Below, piece by piece: positions 31,359 through 41,478 of a DNA stretch of 64,000 nucleotides. Within the stretch, counting starts at the first letter, position 1. Each line of letters starts with the position of its first letter. This DNA comes from Skeletonema tropicum (taxonomy: Eukaryota > Bacillariophyta > Thalassiosirophyceae > Thalassiosirales > Thalassiosiraceae), in assembly GCA_037178625.1 (NCBI GenBank), contig CM074135.1, positions 2,668,001 to 2,732,000 of the forward strand, in the 5' to 3' direction. The translations under genes were made by a program, and so were the position numbers. The notes below the pieces were generated by a model. It made no database searches and had not been told where the DNA came from. It saw nothing but the letters and a program-made list of their open reading frames with translations.

Positions 31359-32885
31359 CTATGACTTAGTGGCTCTTTTGTCAGCTCGAATCTCTCGCTG
31401 CTTCACGTAGAGTTGCTTCATCATTTCAGATTTTGGTTTGATGTAATTCGGAGGCTTGTCTCCTGCAGCAGCTTCTCCAGCTTCGACCATGTCCAGCAAT
31501 GCTTCATTCCTGAGCAATTTGGTTTTCTCTCCTATCTTTGCTTCAGTAACTGGTAGACTCAATTTGTATTCGATCTTACGTTCAACAATCTCTGCGTTGA
31601 CATGTGGCTCGTGTCCGGCTTTTTTTGTCAAAATCGAAAATAGAATGCCACCATCCATGTCTGGAGTAAGTTGTACACTGCTGGGTGCTTCTGACTTGGT
31701 AATACTCCTCTTCTTTTTCGTTGCATCTTTGACCTTATTGACTAACTTTTTCTTGTCTTTGGTACTTTGCCTAGACTCATCACTTTGAAGGAATGTGTAG
31801 AGCTCGTTTCTCTGTTCTCTGCCGAGTTCCACAAAAGCCTTCTCGAGAGTCTTTATAAATGAGTCCGTGTAAGGGGAATACATATTGATTCTTCTACTGC
31901 CCCAAACTCTCTGGATTTTATCCTTCTCCACCTTTGTCTTTTTCGTCGCACGAAACTCTAATTTTGATTGCATATTGAAGTCGCGTATAAGATAAGAATG
32001 TGCCGTTGCACGGTCGGATCCTCTCCCTTCTCCGACGCCTGTTTTGCGGACAAATCCAGCATTTTGAACATGATTCTCCACCCCTTGTCCGTCATTTCGA
32101 ATGGATTGACCTCTCCTGTGAGATATTCCATACAATCATCAATCTTGATCTTGATTGGTGGCAAGTCTCCTTCATTGTGGTCAAGTACTATTTCCTTCGT
32201 ACTAAAATGATGACGGAACCATTCATCATCATCTCCAACATCTACTTCCCCACGATCTTCTGCGGCTAAAAGCCACGCTGCGTACTCACGGGCGAGTTCG
32301 GGGTGTCCACCCATCATACACGGGAGCAAACGAGCAGTATTTGGTGCACCTTTATTTGATGCTGCTGTATCTGATATTCTCACACAGCTTGCAATATGCT
32401 TGTTGAATTGGGGGCGGTAGTTCTCAAAGAAGACTTCTTCGGCTCTACGAAAGAACGCTTTTCCGCCATCTTTGATTTCGTCTCTGAAGCCGTCACACGC
32501 ATCTGGAAACTTATTGACTACCTCCTGGTACTCTGCAAATGCTGGATCGTTTTTCCAACCGCCTTCCTCCTCCAACTGCTTGAGATCCCTGTGCATAGCA
32601 TATACTCTCAAACTCGGGGTCGGTCTCTCCTCCTCCAACCACCTGCCAAAATGGAAGGGTGTACTCCTTTTCACCCCCTTGAACAGTAAAAGCAGCTGTT
32701 ATCATTTTTTCATCTACCTTCTTCATATCATCTTGACCTCTCCAGCGGCACATGATTGTGCTTATTGGTACATGCAATTGCTCATAACTACGATATTTAC
32801 CGAGAAGACTATCATCTTTTACGAAGTGAGCGATCGCTTTACGTAGAGCGGAATGACTGCTATTGTTGAATTGAATGCCACTCAT
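31359..32885 (-). pseudogene. Unrecognised transposon-internal protein, two frameshifts
   Basis: Three overlapping minus-strand frames follow each other: from ATG 32885 (MSGIQFNNSSHSALRKAIAH) to about 32640; then FGRWLEEERPTPSLRVYAMH to about 31990; then FRATKKTKVEKDKIQRVWGS to the stop at 31359. Frame changes fall within 32511-32674 and 31958-32135. Together they would give about 500 residues, rich in charged residues, with a Lys-rich C-terminal third. No DDE triad, zinc finger or tyrosine-recombinase motif is recognisable. I see no good GT-AG pairs at the frame changes, so indels are more likely than introns. It may be a decayed or unknown transposase, or captured cargo. Confidence 0.6.
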
Positions 32886-33037
32886 AATACACACCCCACA
32901 CCGCCCCTTGGTAGAGACATAAAATAAATAATGCCGACTGCTTTGAAAATAATAGATTATGAGGGCGGATACGGCACGGACGCCCCCTTCCGTATGTTGA
33001 CAACAGAGGACGAAACCCCCCACGTCTCTATCTGGGC

Positions 33038-33350
33038 CAAAGGACACCTACGAACACAATACACAAGAGATGTCCAGCCGACACGAAATGGGGGAAATTC
33101 ATAAATTCAAATGACGATATCTCGGTGACCAAGGTCGCACAGCCCGGTCCTGAAGGGTCTCCCAACCTCGTATGGCATAGTGGCATCGAGTTGCGGCGTC
33201 AGATCCGACCCTTCTCCAACTCGGCCTTGATGGCAGAGGGGTCCCATTTAGTATGGGGGCTACCGTGTTAAACTTTACAAGAAACGAACATTTTTAAAAA
33301 TCGAAAAAAATGGAGACTCGAGGTAAAAAGCATGCAAGTGCGCAAGGGTA
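33038..33350 (-). repeat. Right terminal inverted repeat of the 2.35-kb transposon
   Basis: Inverted partner of 30997-31309. The match ends at CAAAGGACACC on the inner side and at GCGCAAGGGTA on the outer side, next to the AAATT duplication. Confidence 0.92.
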
Positions 33351-34192
33351 AAATTGACGATGATTATATTCCCAAACATTTGGAAAAGTTATGGTTGAGT
33401 GATAACAACATCAACGCTGATGGGTGCCGTGAATTGACAAAATTATTGCAGGGGGATTATGCTAGACTGACAAGTCTAGATCTTGCTCGCAGTGAAATTG
33501 ACGACGATGGAGTTGCAATTTTGGTTGATGCCCTGCAAAACAATACATCACTGACGGAAATAGACTTAGAAGAGAATGATGGCATATCAAAACAGGGTGA
33601 AGTAATGCTGCTGAAGCTAGTGAACGACATCTCAAGCATAAGAGCAACTTTGCAATCAAATCACACTCTTCAAAGGATAAAGATCGGTTGGTGGGGATCA
33701 TCCGAAGACGCAGTTCGTAGGTGCATCAGAATGGCTACATATATAAATAGGAATTATCGGAACAATCGAGAGGCGGCTGGTGTTGGTGAGAGGAAGGTAA
33801 TTGAGCTACAGCTTCTGAGCACGGTCAGAGCAGATTTTTGCCAGCTTCAAGGTGTCGATCGATCAGTGTACAGTGAGATTAACCCTCTGCACCTCCCTGA
33901 AGTTCTTGAATTGGTAGGTCGTCGTTACGGGGGAAAAGAACTTCACTTGGCAGTAGTATCGTCAATAATGGAATTGTTCTCTACCGTAAACATGAAGAAG
34001 TGCATCCAACAGGAAAGGGCATACCATGTGTGGAAAGCAGCTGAACACACATGGAAAGCAGCTGCACACACATCAAGAGTGGAGGAGCTAGATGCCAGGC
34101 TCGCAGCGATGGAAGGAAGAGGAGGAGTAGGAAAAGCAGAGGGGAGCGAATGCAATAACGATCAACGTAGTTACAAAAGGCGTAAAATGTAG

Positions 34193-34712
34193 GGGTGTAG
34201 GTGAATGATGCAGTATTTTTTATCCCCTAGCGCTTCGTTATTCTGTAGCCTTCAGCTAATGGATAATTGGTAGAATCTCTCACGATATTAATTTTCAAAC
34301 TCATCTCAACACTTGCAACTTCGTGTTGAGTATTGGTTCCTCTACAGCTAGATGCACGTTCTCATGCTACAGCTGCAGATAAGTATAAGTATCACTCTGA
34401 CCATGAAGAAGATAATGCACGAGTAAAACTCGCTCTAGAGACTCTCGCTGTAAATTGTCATTCCAATGCAGTAGGAGATGAAGGCTATTGAAGGAGATTC
34501 TATTGTCTCTAGAGAGAGAGAGAGAGAGAGAGAGCTGCTTGCTCAATACATAGCTAGAGAGCCAGTAGGCATGTTTGTGTGAAGTCTTAGGTTGTTTGGT
34601 ACGCACGCTGTTAACGATAGGTCTATCGATCCTGCCCGCCAACTGCCAACACAGTAGCTATCATAATAAGCTCGTGTTGATATGGTAGTTGGTTAACAAC
34701 TTGACGAAAGTT
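34193..34712. other. L9-L10 spacer with (AG)12 microsatellite
   Basis: Non-coding spacer. A pure AG dinucleotide run lies at about 34511-34534. I did not find the shared promoter motif in front of L10. Confidence 0.55.
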
Positions 34713-36116
34713 ATGGACAGTGACGACAGCGACAGCGATGATTCTATCTTCGGAAGAGTGTTATATCGAGGGGTTCACAGTGACAGCGAAGATGAGTCAT
34801 CCGATGAGGAGAGCATCGGCAGCTCATCATCTGAAGCTGAAGAGGAGTACAACGAGGAAAGGTGGCTCGCCGACTTGCAGAAGGTGAAGGATGATTATCC
34901 TGGCATGACGCAGTTATTTGGGGACGGCGTGTATAACCACATGGGAGGGATGACCGGCAGACAGTGGGAGGAGATCGGTCGTGATATATCAAAAAACACA
35001 CACTTACAAGAATTTTCTCTTACCGATGGTGCCCTCGACGATGATACAATGTCATTTTTCTCCCGGGGTTTGACGAGAAGTAGCTCGATCAGAAATATTA
35101 ATCTACACCATAATCCATTAACAGCAGCCGGAGTACGGAGCATGGTGCCATTTTTACAGAATGCACCCTATCTCAAATGTTTGGAACTCGATAGAAACAA
35201 TCTGCAATCAGAAGGATTCAATACGCTGTGGAGGACATTGTTTGATAGCCCCATCGAAAAGCTTGATTGTCAACGCTGCGGTATTGAATCGATCGAGATT
35301 GACAGCAATCGTATCCCAAAAAATTTGAGAAATCTTCGTTTATGCAAAAATGCACTCAATGCCGAGGGATGCCGTGCATTGGTAAAATTATTGTATCGGG
35401 GAGATTCTTCGCTAACTGATCTACATCTGAACGAAAATAAGATTGACGACGAAGGTGTGGAGATTCTGGTCGATGCTCTGCAAAACAATACATCATTGGA
35501 GACTCTAGCTTTAAGTGGAAATTATGGTATATCGAAGCGTGGAAAAACAATGTTGCTGAAGCTTGTGAATGATATATCTAGCATCGAAGCAACGCTGCGA
35601 TCAAATCACATCCTGCGATATATTTTCTTGAATGATTGGATGAATTGCGAAATTCAGAAGAGCATCGATATGATTACAAAGATCAACCGACAGGGAAGGA
35701 ACTCAGAAGAAGCTGGCAGGTCAAAGATAATCGAGACACAGCTACATAGCGCGAGAAGAGCCCAATTTTGCCGTCTGCAGGAGCAGGATGTCAATGATTC
35801 GGTGTACAGTGAGATTGATCCTCTTTACTTACCCGAAGTGCTTGCATTGATAGGTCGACATCATGAGCAGAAAGATCTTTACTCGGCGTTATCATCATCA
35901 ATAATGTCTTTGTTATCCACTGTGAATATGAAGAAGTGCCTCCAGCAACAAAGGGCATATTACATGTCCAAAGTGGAGGAGCTAGACGCCAAGCTTGCAT
36001 CGATCGAAGATGAAGAAGAAGCAGCAGAAAGGAGTGTAGGCAGCAACGATATCTATTACTGTAGCAGCAAGATTGAGGGTGTCGAGTCCCGTAGGAACAA
36101 AAGGCCTAGGAAATAG
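34713..36116 (+). CDS. LRR family protein L10, intact
   Basis: A member of about 467 aa with a long Asp/Ser-rich leader (MDSDDSDSDDSIFG, later DSEDESSDEESIGSSSSEAE), which resembles casein-kinase-2 target sequence. Then follow QWEEIGRDISKNTHL, FSRGLTRSSSI, GVRSMVPFLQNA, DCQRCGIESIEI, NKIDDEGVEILVDALQNN, the module SVYSEIDPLYLPEVLALIG, SSIMSLLSTVNMKKC, a coiled coil and SRRNKRPRK. The start is the first ATG in frame, in the same context (TTGACGAAA..ATGGA) as L8 and L9. Its 3' flank is similar to that of L13 (36190-36345 against 42790-42970), so L10 and L13 are close duplicates. Confidence 0.92.
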   Translation: MDSDDSDSDDSIFGRVLYRGVHSDSEDESSDEESIGSSSSEAEEEYNEERWLADLQKVKDDYPGMTQLFGDGVYNHMGGMTGRQWEEIGRDISKNTHLQEFSLTDGALDDDTMSFFSRGLTRSSSIRNINLHHNPLTAAGVRSMVPFLQNAPYLKCLELDRNNLQSEGFNTLWRTLFDSPIEKLDCQRCGIESIEIDSNRIPKNLRNLRLCKNALNAEGCRALVKLLYRGDSSLTDLHLNENKIDDEGVEILVDALQNNTSLETLALSGNYGISKRGKTMLLKLVNDISSIEATLRSNHILRYIFLNDWMNCEIQKSIDMITKINRQGRNSEEAGRSKIIETQLHSARRAQFCRLQEQDVNDSVYSEIDPLYLPEVLALIGRHHEQKDLYSALSSSIMSLLSTVNMKKCLQQQRAYYMSKVEELDAKLASIEDEEEAAERSVGSNDIYYCSSKIEGVESRRNKRPRK

Positions 36117-36788
36117 CGGTAGCGGTGGGGATAGCTGGATTAATTCTCACTGCATGATCCTCTGCTGCTTCAATTGCCACAATTGCAAACCCAAAGCCAG
36201 CTGTACCATATCAACTGGAAAATGAGCCCAAATGTAGTTATCTGTTCTTCTCTGAATACGTTATGTACTTATTTAATTTGCAACTAGAAAGAACCATGAA
36301 CATCAGTGCGGTCTTCACATCTCAATAAACTGGGCAATTCACACAATTATTACAGCTCAAAGAAGTTGTTATTTTGAAATCAAGTAGAAGATAGGTACCA
36401 CTGATGACCACAACAAACAAAATGTCGGCAAAGAGATCCTCGACGGATAGGTGGCCCAAGCTACAAGCTACTTGGAACTTTTTTCACCCAAGAACCTCAA
36501 TCAATGCTTTGAGTCTTGTTGCCATCGTACGTAGGAATCAATACTGATTTCCCCGCCACCTACCTGTTGTACGAAATACTCAAGAAAAACACGAGAACCC
36601 CCTCCAGCCATGGAGCATTGCGCCAAGCTGTTCTAAGCGTTCTCTCATGGACATCTGATTGGATTTCGTCAATAAGTAGGAGGCAACTCTATTGAAGAAT
36701 ACGCAATTGGTTGAAGAAGCAACTTGACGAAAAGGATAGAGGCGACGGAAGCTCTTCATCGCCATTCAGCGACAGCGCAGCCAGCAGA
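36117..36788. other. L10-L11 spacer, paralogous to the L8-L9 spacer
   Basis: It holds the L10 3' flank shared with L13, then blocks shared in order with 30090-30470, including the exact ACGTAGGAATCAATA motif at 36529-36543. Near 36730 the context CGAAAAGGATAG stands where L8 and L9 have CGAAAATGGATAG, so the ancestral start codon has been lost by deletion of one T. Confidence 0.7.
36529..36543 (+). promoter_or_regulatory. ACGTAGGAATCAATA motif upstream of L11
   Basis: Exact copy, followed by CTGATTTCCCCGCCAC as at 28396. The distance to the lost ancestral start is about 190 bases, and to the present first ATG about 245. Confidence 0.5.
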
Positions 36789-38153
36789 ATGGACGGCGAC
36801 GACGGTATTCCCGACGAAGAAGCCTGGATTGCAAACGCCCGTTACAACGCGGACGAAGAGTGGCTCCACGACGAATGGCAGAGGATCAGAGAGAATGATC
36901 CTCATATGAAGTTGTTTCTTCTAGACGGTCGTGAGAATTACGTCCAAAATATAACCAACCTGGAATGGTTGCGGCTTGGTCGGGACATATCAAACAACAA
37001 CATCTTGACAGAATTAAATCTTCGCTTCCTTCACGATGGTGCCCTCGATGATCAAAAAATGTCTTTTTTATTTCGGGGATTGACAAAGAGCAGGTCTATC
37101 GGAGAGATACATCTTGGCCGTAATGGATTAAGCGTTGATGGAGTTCGCAGCATGGTGCCACTCTTGCAGAACGCTGACAACCTCATACATTTGGATCTCA
37201 ATGATAATAATTTACGATCCGACGGATTCAACGTACTTTTGATGGCATTGCAAAATAGCGCCGTTAAAGTCTTGTATTGCAATAGATGTGGCATCGAATC
37301 GATTGAGATTGACAGCGAACAAAAACCCAAACAGTTAATGGAGCTACATTTAGGCAGTACGTTGATGGATGCCGTGAATTAGCCAAATTGCTTCAGGGGA
37401 GAAGCGCTATTAGATGTTTTGTATCTCAAAGGCAATAAAATCGACGACGAAGGAGTGAGGATACTCGTTGATGCGCTTCAAAATAATACGTCATTGGAGA
37501 GTTTAGATCTGAGGAGGAATAATGGTATATCAAAACAAGGTCATATCATGCTGCTGAAGCTTGTGAATGATATCTCCAGCATCAAAGCAACTCTGCAATC
37601 CAACCATAAGTTGGAGTGTCTCAATTTGTACCCATTAGGTGCATACGAAGAGAGTCAGGCGCATCCATTTGGTGCATACGAAGAGATTCAGGCGCATATT
37701 GATGAAGCAGTTGGGGTCAATGAAACGGAAGGCAAGCGCAACCCAGCAGCTGCTGCTAGGACAAAGTTGATCAAGACGCAGCTACAAAGCAGTAAAAGAG
37801 CAGAGTTGGCAGAATTGCAGGGAGTTAGTCAATCTGTGTACAGCGAGATCAATCCTCTTCACTTGCCCGAAGTGATTGCATTGGTAGGTAAGAATCATGG
37901 TCAGGGAGAGCTGTACGTAGCATTGAAATCATCGATAGCTGGAGTGATCTCTACTGTGAATAGGAAGCAGTGCCTGCAACAGGAAAGCGCATATTATTGG
38001 GCCAAAATAGAGGAATACAGCTCCAAAATAGCCGAGTATAGATCCAAAATGGAGGCAGCAGAAGCTGAAATTGCAACAATCGAAGCAGGAGAGGGTCATG
38101 TAGTTGATATGAGGAGTGAGTCTCTTCTCAGGAACAAAAGGCGCCGAGAGTGA
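36789..38153 (+). pseudogene. LRR family protein L11, frameshifted
   Basis: The first in-frame ATG is 36789 (MDGDDGIPDEE); the family start was lost upstream. The frame gives RIRENDPHMKLF, NLEWLRLGRDISNN, FRGLTKSRSI, GVRSMVPLLQNA and YCNRCGIESIEI and then breaks at about 37355, where DGCRELAKLLQG is readable only in another frame. After a second shift near 37410 the frame from 37419 (LYLKGNKIDDEGVRILVDAL) runs to a normal end: SVYSEINPLHLPEVIALVG, SSIAGVISTVNRKQC, a coiled coil and RNKRRRE (stop 38153). A ~27-bp repeat (GGTGCATACGAAGAG) lies in the linker. Two separate lesions plus the lost start make a true pseudogene likely. Confidence 0.85.
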
Positions 38154-38439
38154 TGGTTGGGACTGTGGAAAGGGACTTAACGAAAGCATGAAAGACTGTC
38201 TTTTACTATGGCTGTCATTCTATCTCCTAACACACTAACACATTGCATCTAAATAGAAATACTCCTCCCATCATTTACGAAGACTTTCTCTGCTCCTGCT
38301 CCGGGCTTTGAGATCTCTATCCTCTTCTGGCTACTTAGCCCGATACCACATAGATATGCAAGTCTTGCAGTGTAAGGTGATTAGCTAAAAACAATAATTT
38401 TACTGAGCAAGATCGCAGACGGAGTGGTTTGCACCCCAA
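38154..38439. other. Spacer between L11 and relic L12
   Basis: 3' flank of L11. Nothing else is recognised. Confidence 0.45.
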
Positions 38440-39000
38440 CGTGATCAGAGCAAAACTCTGAACCTTTCGGGGAGCGACATCAACCTGATGGATGCTTTTG
38501 GGTTGGCAAACTTATTACAGGGGAAAGTGCTAAACTGAAGAATCTATCCTCATTGGGGGAGTGGGAATACTTTTTAATGCGCTTCAATACAATACATCAT
38601 TGGATATGAACAAGAATCATTGTATATAACACATGGACGAATAGTTGCGGAAGCTCAAAAATAACATCTCTAGCATCAAAGCAACGTTGCAATCCAACAA
38701 CACCTTCAGACGTATCAGTGTGAACTCACTGGTTACAGACATTGATATTCAGGCGCATATCAATAGCTACTCAGATCAACCTAGAGGAACACACTTCAGA
38801 AGCAGCTGCTAAAGCAAGGGTGATCATGACACAGCGAACAGAGTTGGCAGATAGTACAGGACATCATCCATTCCTCCGTACAGCGAGATCAATCCTCTTG
38901 CCCGAAGTGTTTGCATTGGCAGGTCGGAATCATGATCAGAAAGAGATATATTGCATTGAAATCATCGATAGGTCCAGGAATAGGAAGAAGTGAATAGGAA
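38440..39000 (+). pseudogene. LRR family relic L12
   Basis: A heavily decayed copy. In changing frames one can read pieces matching ELAKLLQG, GVGILVDALQ-NTSL, DISSIKATLQSN, the linker (KARVIMTQ), SLLPEVFALAGRNHDQKE and a piece of the SSIAGV segment. The N-terminal half is missing. Several indels and stops rule out a product. It extends the array to the MITE at 39156. Confidence 0.75.
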
Positions 39001-39155
39001 GCAGTGCTTACAGAACGAAGGTTCATCCTGATTTTCAGTACACAGTTAGGCATTTTGAAGGATTTCTCCCTAAAAGTCTGTACAGAATTTATCCCATCGC
39101 CAGACTTATATATGACTGCTGGCTTTGTTCTAGCTTTTTCTAGCTTGTTGAGCCC

Positions 39156-39383
39156 TGGCCGGTAGGCGTATCGGGATAGTGGGCGCTTTTCATACCCTCT
39201 TGTGGGCGGTGCCCACGTGGGGCCCACAACTGCAAAAAATCAGGTGAAAATGAGCTAAATTGCGGGCAAAATCCCCGAATATCGACACAAAATCACCCAA
39301 AATCTCCCGTCAAGCCTCCTGTCAAACCAGTCCCTCTTGTGGGCACGCCCACGCGCCCACTATCCCGATACGCCTACTGGCCG
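39156..39383. mobile_element. MITE with 25-bp perfect inverted ends and 6-bp target duplication
   Basis: The element at 39162-39377 (216 bp) starts GTAGGCGTATCGGGATAGTG and ends with the exact inverse over 25 bases. It is flanked by TGGCCG (39156-39161 and 39378-39383). The interior contains smaller GTGGGC/GCCCAC inverted words. It has no ORF. The superfamily is not assigned. Confidence 0.82.
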
Positions 39384-39479
39384 GCGGCGTCTGATGTTTT
39401 CAGTACAGGATATTTGACTGGTAGATATGGATACAGGACTGAGTGTTCTGGGCATGTGCATAGAAAAATATCCGTCACA

Positions 39480-41009
39480 GAAATCAACACCACCGCAATC
39501 AACACCTCCACACAAGAGAAAAGCACCATGATCTACGTCTACGCACCCCCCGCCCCGGCAGCCTTGGAAGTAGCCGAGGCAGCACATCCTCCGCCTCAAG
39601 TAGTCCAGCTGCCGCAGCAGCCGTTCCTGCTGATGTTAACCACCTTCTCAACAACGCAATAACGGCGGCTATTAATGACACCAGGGCCGATGTTGCATCT
39701 CCACCAGAACCCGACAGCCCGATTGGTCAAGGCGATGCCAACAACAACGCAGAAGAAGAAAACTTCGATTTTGACGAACATGAGCAAACAAATGAATTTC
39801 TACGTTTAATCAGGGAAGAAATGACCGTTGAAGGCATTGAAAAGAACACAAGGGCAAAATCTACATTTGACACGCATCAAAATGAAAACACGGGTTTCAT
39901 CGTATGGCTCTTCTACAACTACGAGCGTCTTATTCACGATGAGTTGTCTCGTGATTTGCATGAAGTCATCGAACAGTCAACTATGATGTTATGTTGAAAT
40001 GGAAGTATCGAGGCAAGAAATCAGTAGAGGAGAGAAAGAATCATTACTTGTTTCAACTTCTCCGGAACAAAGTCAAGTTCTCGAATGCATCTTCACGAAG
40101 GAGCGACTTGAAAAGTTTCCTACCATCTATAGATTCCTTGAAATTGGCCTTGCTAGTTTCCTGATCCACTCGAAGACTGTTAGCGAACGTCTCCCATCCA
40201 ATTCGACTCTTCTACATCAACCACTCTTCACAATGCTTAAGCAACACGTGCGTATTGCAATGCCGTGGGATGGTCACCACAAATATTTTTCTAAGCCAAC
40301 TGGCATCCCTCCGCATGTTATCAACTACCAACACTATGCCGAGATTAAGGAAATGATAAAGAAACTACCATTGCAGTTTGAAGAATCACTCGATGCGAGG
40401 CAATTCAACGGCAGCATCTCGCTTCCACAAATGAAGCAATTGATTAAGGAGGCACAGAGTGAAGAGACTGCGAGGATGGCTGCTGATATTGCATTTATGA
40501 AGAAGGCTATGGAGGATGGTAAGCTGTTGCCTGCGGATTCGGATTCCTCGCCGGATGAATTGGGGGACGCTGCTTACGGCGGTCAATTCGATCATCACTA
40601 TCACCCTGATGGTGTATTCCGAAAGGTACCGCCTGGTTGGACATTTCCTATGAACCAACTTCAGCAAATGTACCAATACTGGCATTGTGGTAATCAGCTG
40701 CAGAAGATATGTCCCATGAAACACTTCCGTAGCGTTGATGTGTCTTTCTTGGGCGACAGCGCACGCATTCGTCTGAACGAGGTGAAACAGTTGATGGAGA
40801 TTATTGATAAGACAGCAAGTCGGAATGGGACAAAGCAAACGAAGAAGATGAATATGTCAACTACAAACACTTGCTTCCTCCGTGGAAAGGCTGGACTAAA
40901 GATTCCTACTACAACTCCTACTGGAAGGAAGAGAGATATAGGTAGATTGAAATGGTCATCAGCAATCACTTATTTGCCAAAAGAGCCGAAGAGGAGGCGA
41001 GTCACCTAG
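39480..41009 (+). pseudogene. Decayed mobile-element gene with GCR1_C-like end (Crypton-like?)
   Basis: From about 39600 one frame reads an acidic segment with NTGFIVWLFYNYERLIHDEL up to a TGA near 39995. A second frame continues with YDVMLKWKYRGKKSVEERKN, and a third, 39999-41009, gives HVRIAMPWDGHHKYFSKPTG and PPGWTFPMNQLQQMYQYWHC. The last part resembles the GCR1_C domain, which in stramenopile Cryptons follows a tyrosine recombinase. The recombinase core itself (Arg, HxxR, Tyr) is not recognisable, so it is lost or was never there. Frame changes show it is not functional as written. The assignment is from memory of the pattern and is tentative. Confidence 0.45.
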
Positions 41010-41478
41010 TTAAATAACTTGTCTATAACGAAATATTAGTAGGAGAGTATGATCATTGTGTGCTCATGAAGATTCCCATCGTAGTGGTTAAAATCTGAGA
41101 GAGGGGGAGTGGTGTCGAGACAGTGAGGGAGTGATCTTTGCCCCCTTTTCTTTTTGGTCTGTCCATACTTCTTTTCTCTGAGATATGTACTGAAAATATC
41201 TTTCATATCTGGATATTTATCACAGATCACAAGCCGCTACAAAGCACAGGCCAAAGGAGCGGGCTCGCCCCGCTTCAAAGACGCAAAATTATCCCCGAAA
41301 TAGACAATTAGAAGGAATATATGGACACCAGAACAGTCTCTGGTAGCCACTTTTCTTGTCTTGGGGGAAAACCCCTATTGTACCCTCACGCAAACCCAAA
41401 GCACCAAATCTCCTGCCCACGCCCGCCTGTTACTATCTATTTATTCCTAACTGTTCTGTATTGAAACCTGCCAGCAGA
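41010..41478. other. Spacer before L13
   Basis: No gene seen. A small GC palindrome, GGAGCGGGCTCGCCCCGCTT, lies at about 41257. The shared ACGTAGGAATC motif is absent. Confidence 0.5.

Larger units (their letters stand above)
30992..33355. mobile_element. DNA transposon with 313-bp inverted repeats and 5-bp target duplication
   Basis: The element occupies 30997-33350 (2354 bp), flanked by AAATT at 30992-30996 and 33351-33355. It begins TACCCTTGCGCACTTGCATG and ends with the inverted form. Removing it restores a paralogue-like LRR frame, which fixes the borders independently. The terminal repeats are 313 bp with about two mismatches. The interior (31310-33037) has one minus-strand coding region in three overlapping frames. 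A 5-bp duplication with long repeats does not fit hAT (8), MULE (9), Harbinger (3), Tc1/mariner (TA) or piggyBac (TTAA), and I see no recognisable DDE transposase. It could be non-autonomous or a poorly known superfamily. Confidence 0.92.
30472..34192 (+). pseudogene. LRR family protein L9, split by a DNA transposon
   Basis: The first part (30472-30996) runs from MDSDDESSSS through LQKIKENDPFALAL, DDDWEELGRDITSN, FRGLTSSSSI and CCNDCGIESIEI. There the 2354-bp transposon is inserted. The second part resumes at 33351 with IDDDYIPKHLEKLWLSDNN and goes on to EIDDDGVAILVDALQNNTS, SVYSEINPLHLPEVLELVG, SSIMELFSTVNMKKC, an extended coiled coil and YKRRKM (stop 34192). The flanks meet in frame when the transposon and one AAATT copy are left out, and neither half has another lesion, so insertion is recent. 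The upstream half can still give about 195 residues with a short transposon-coded tail. Confidence 0.93.
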
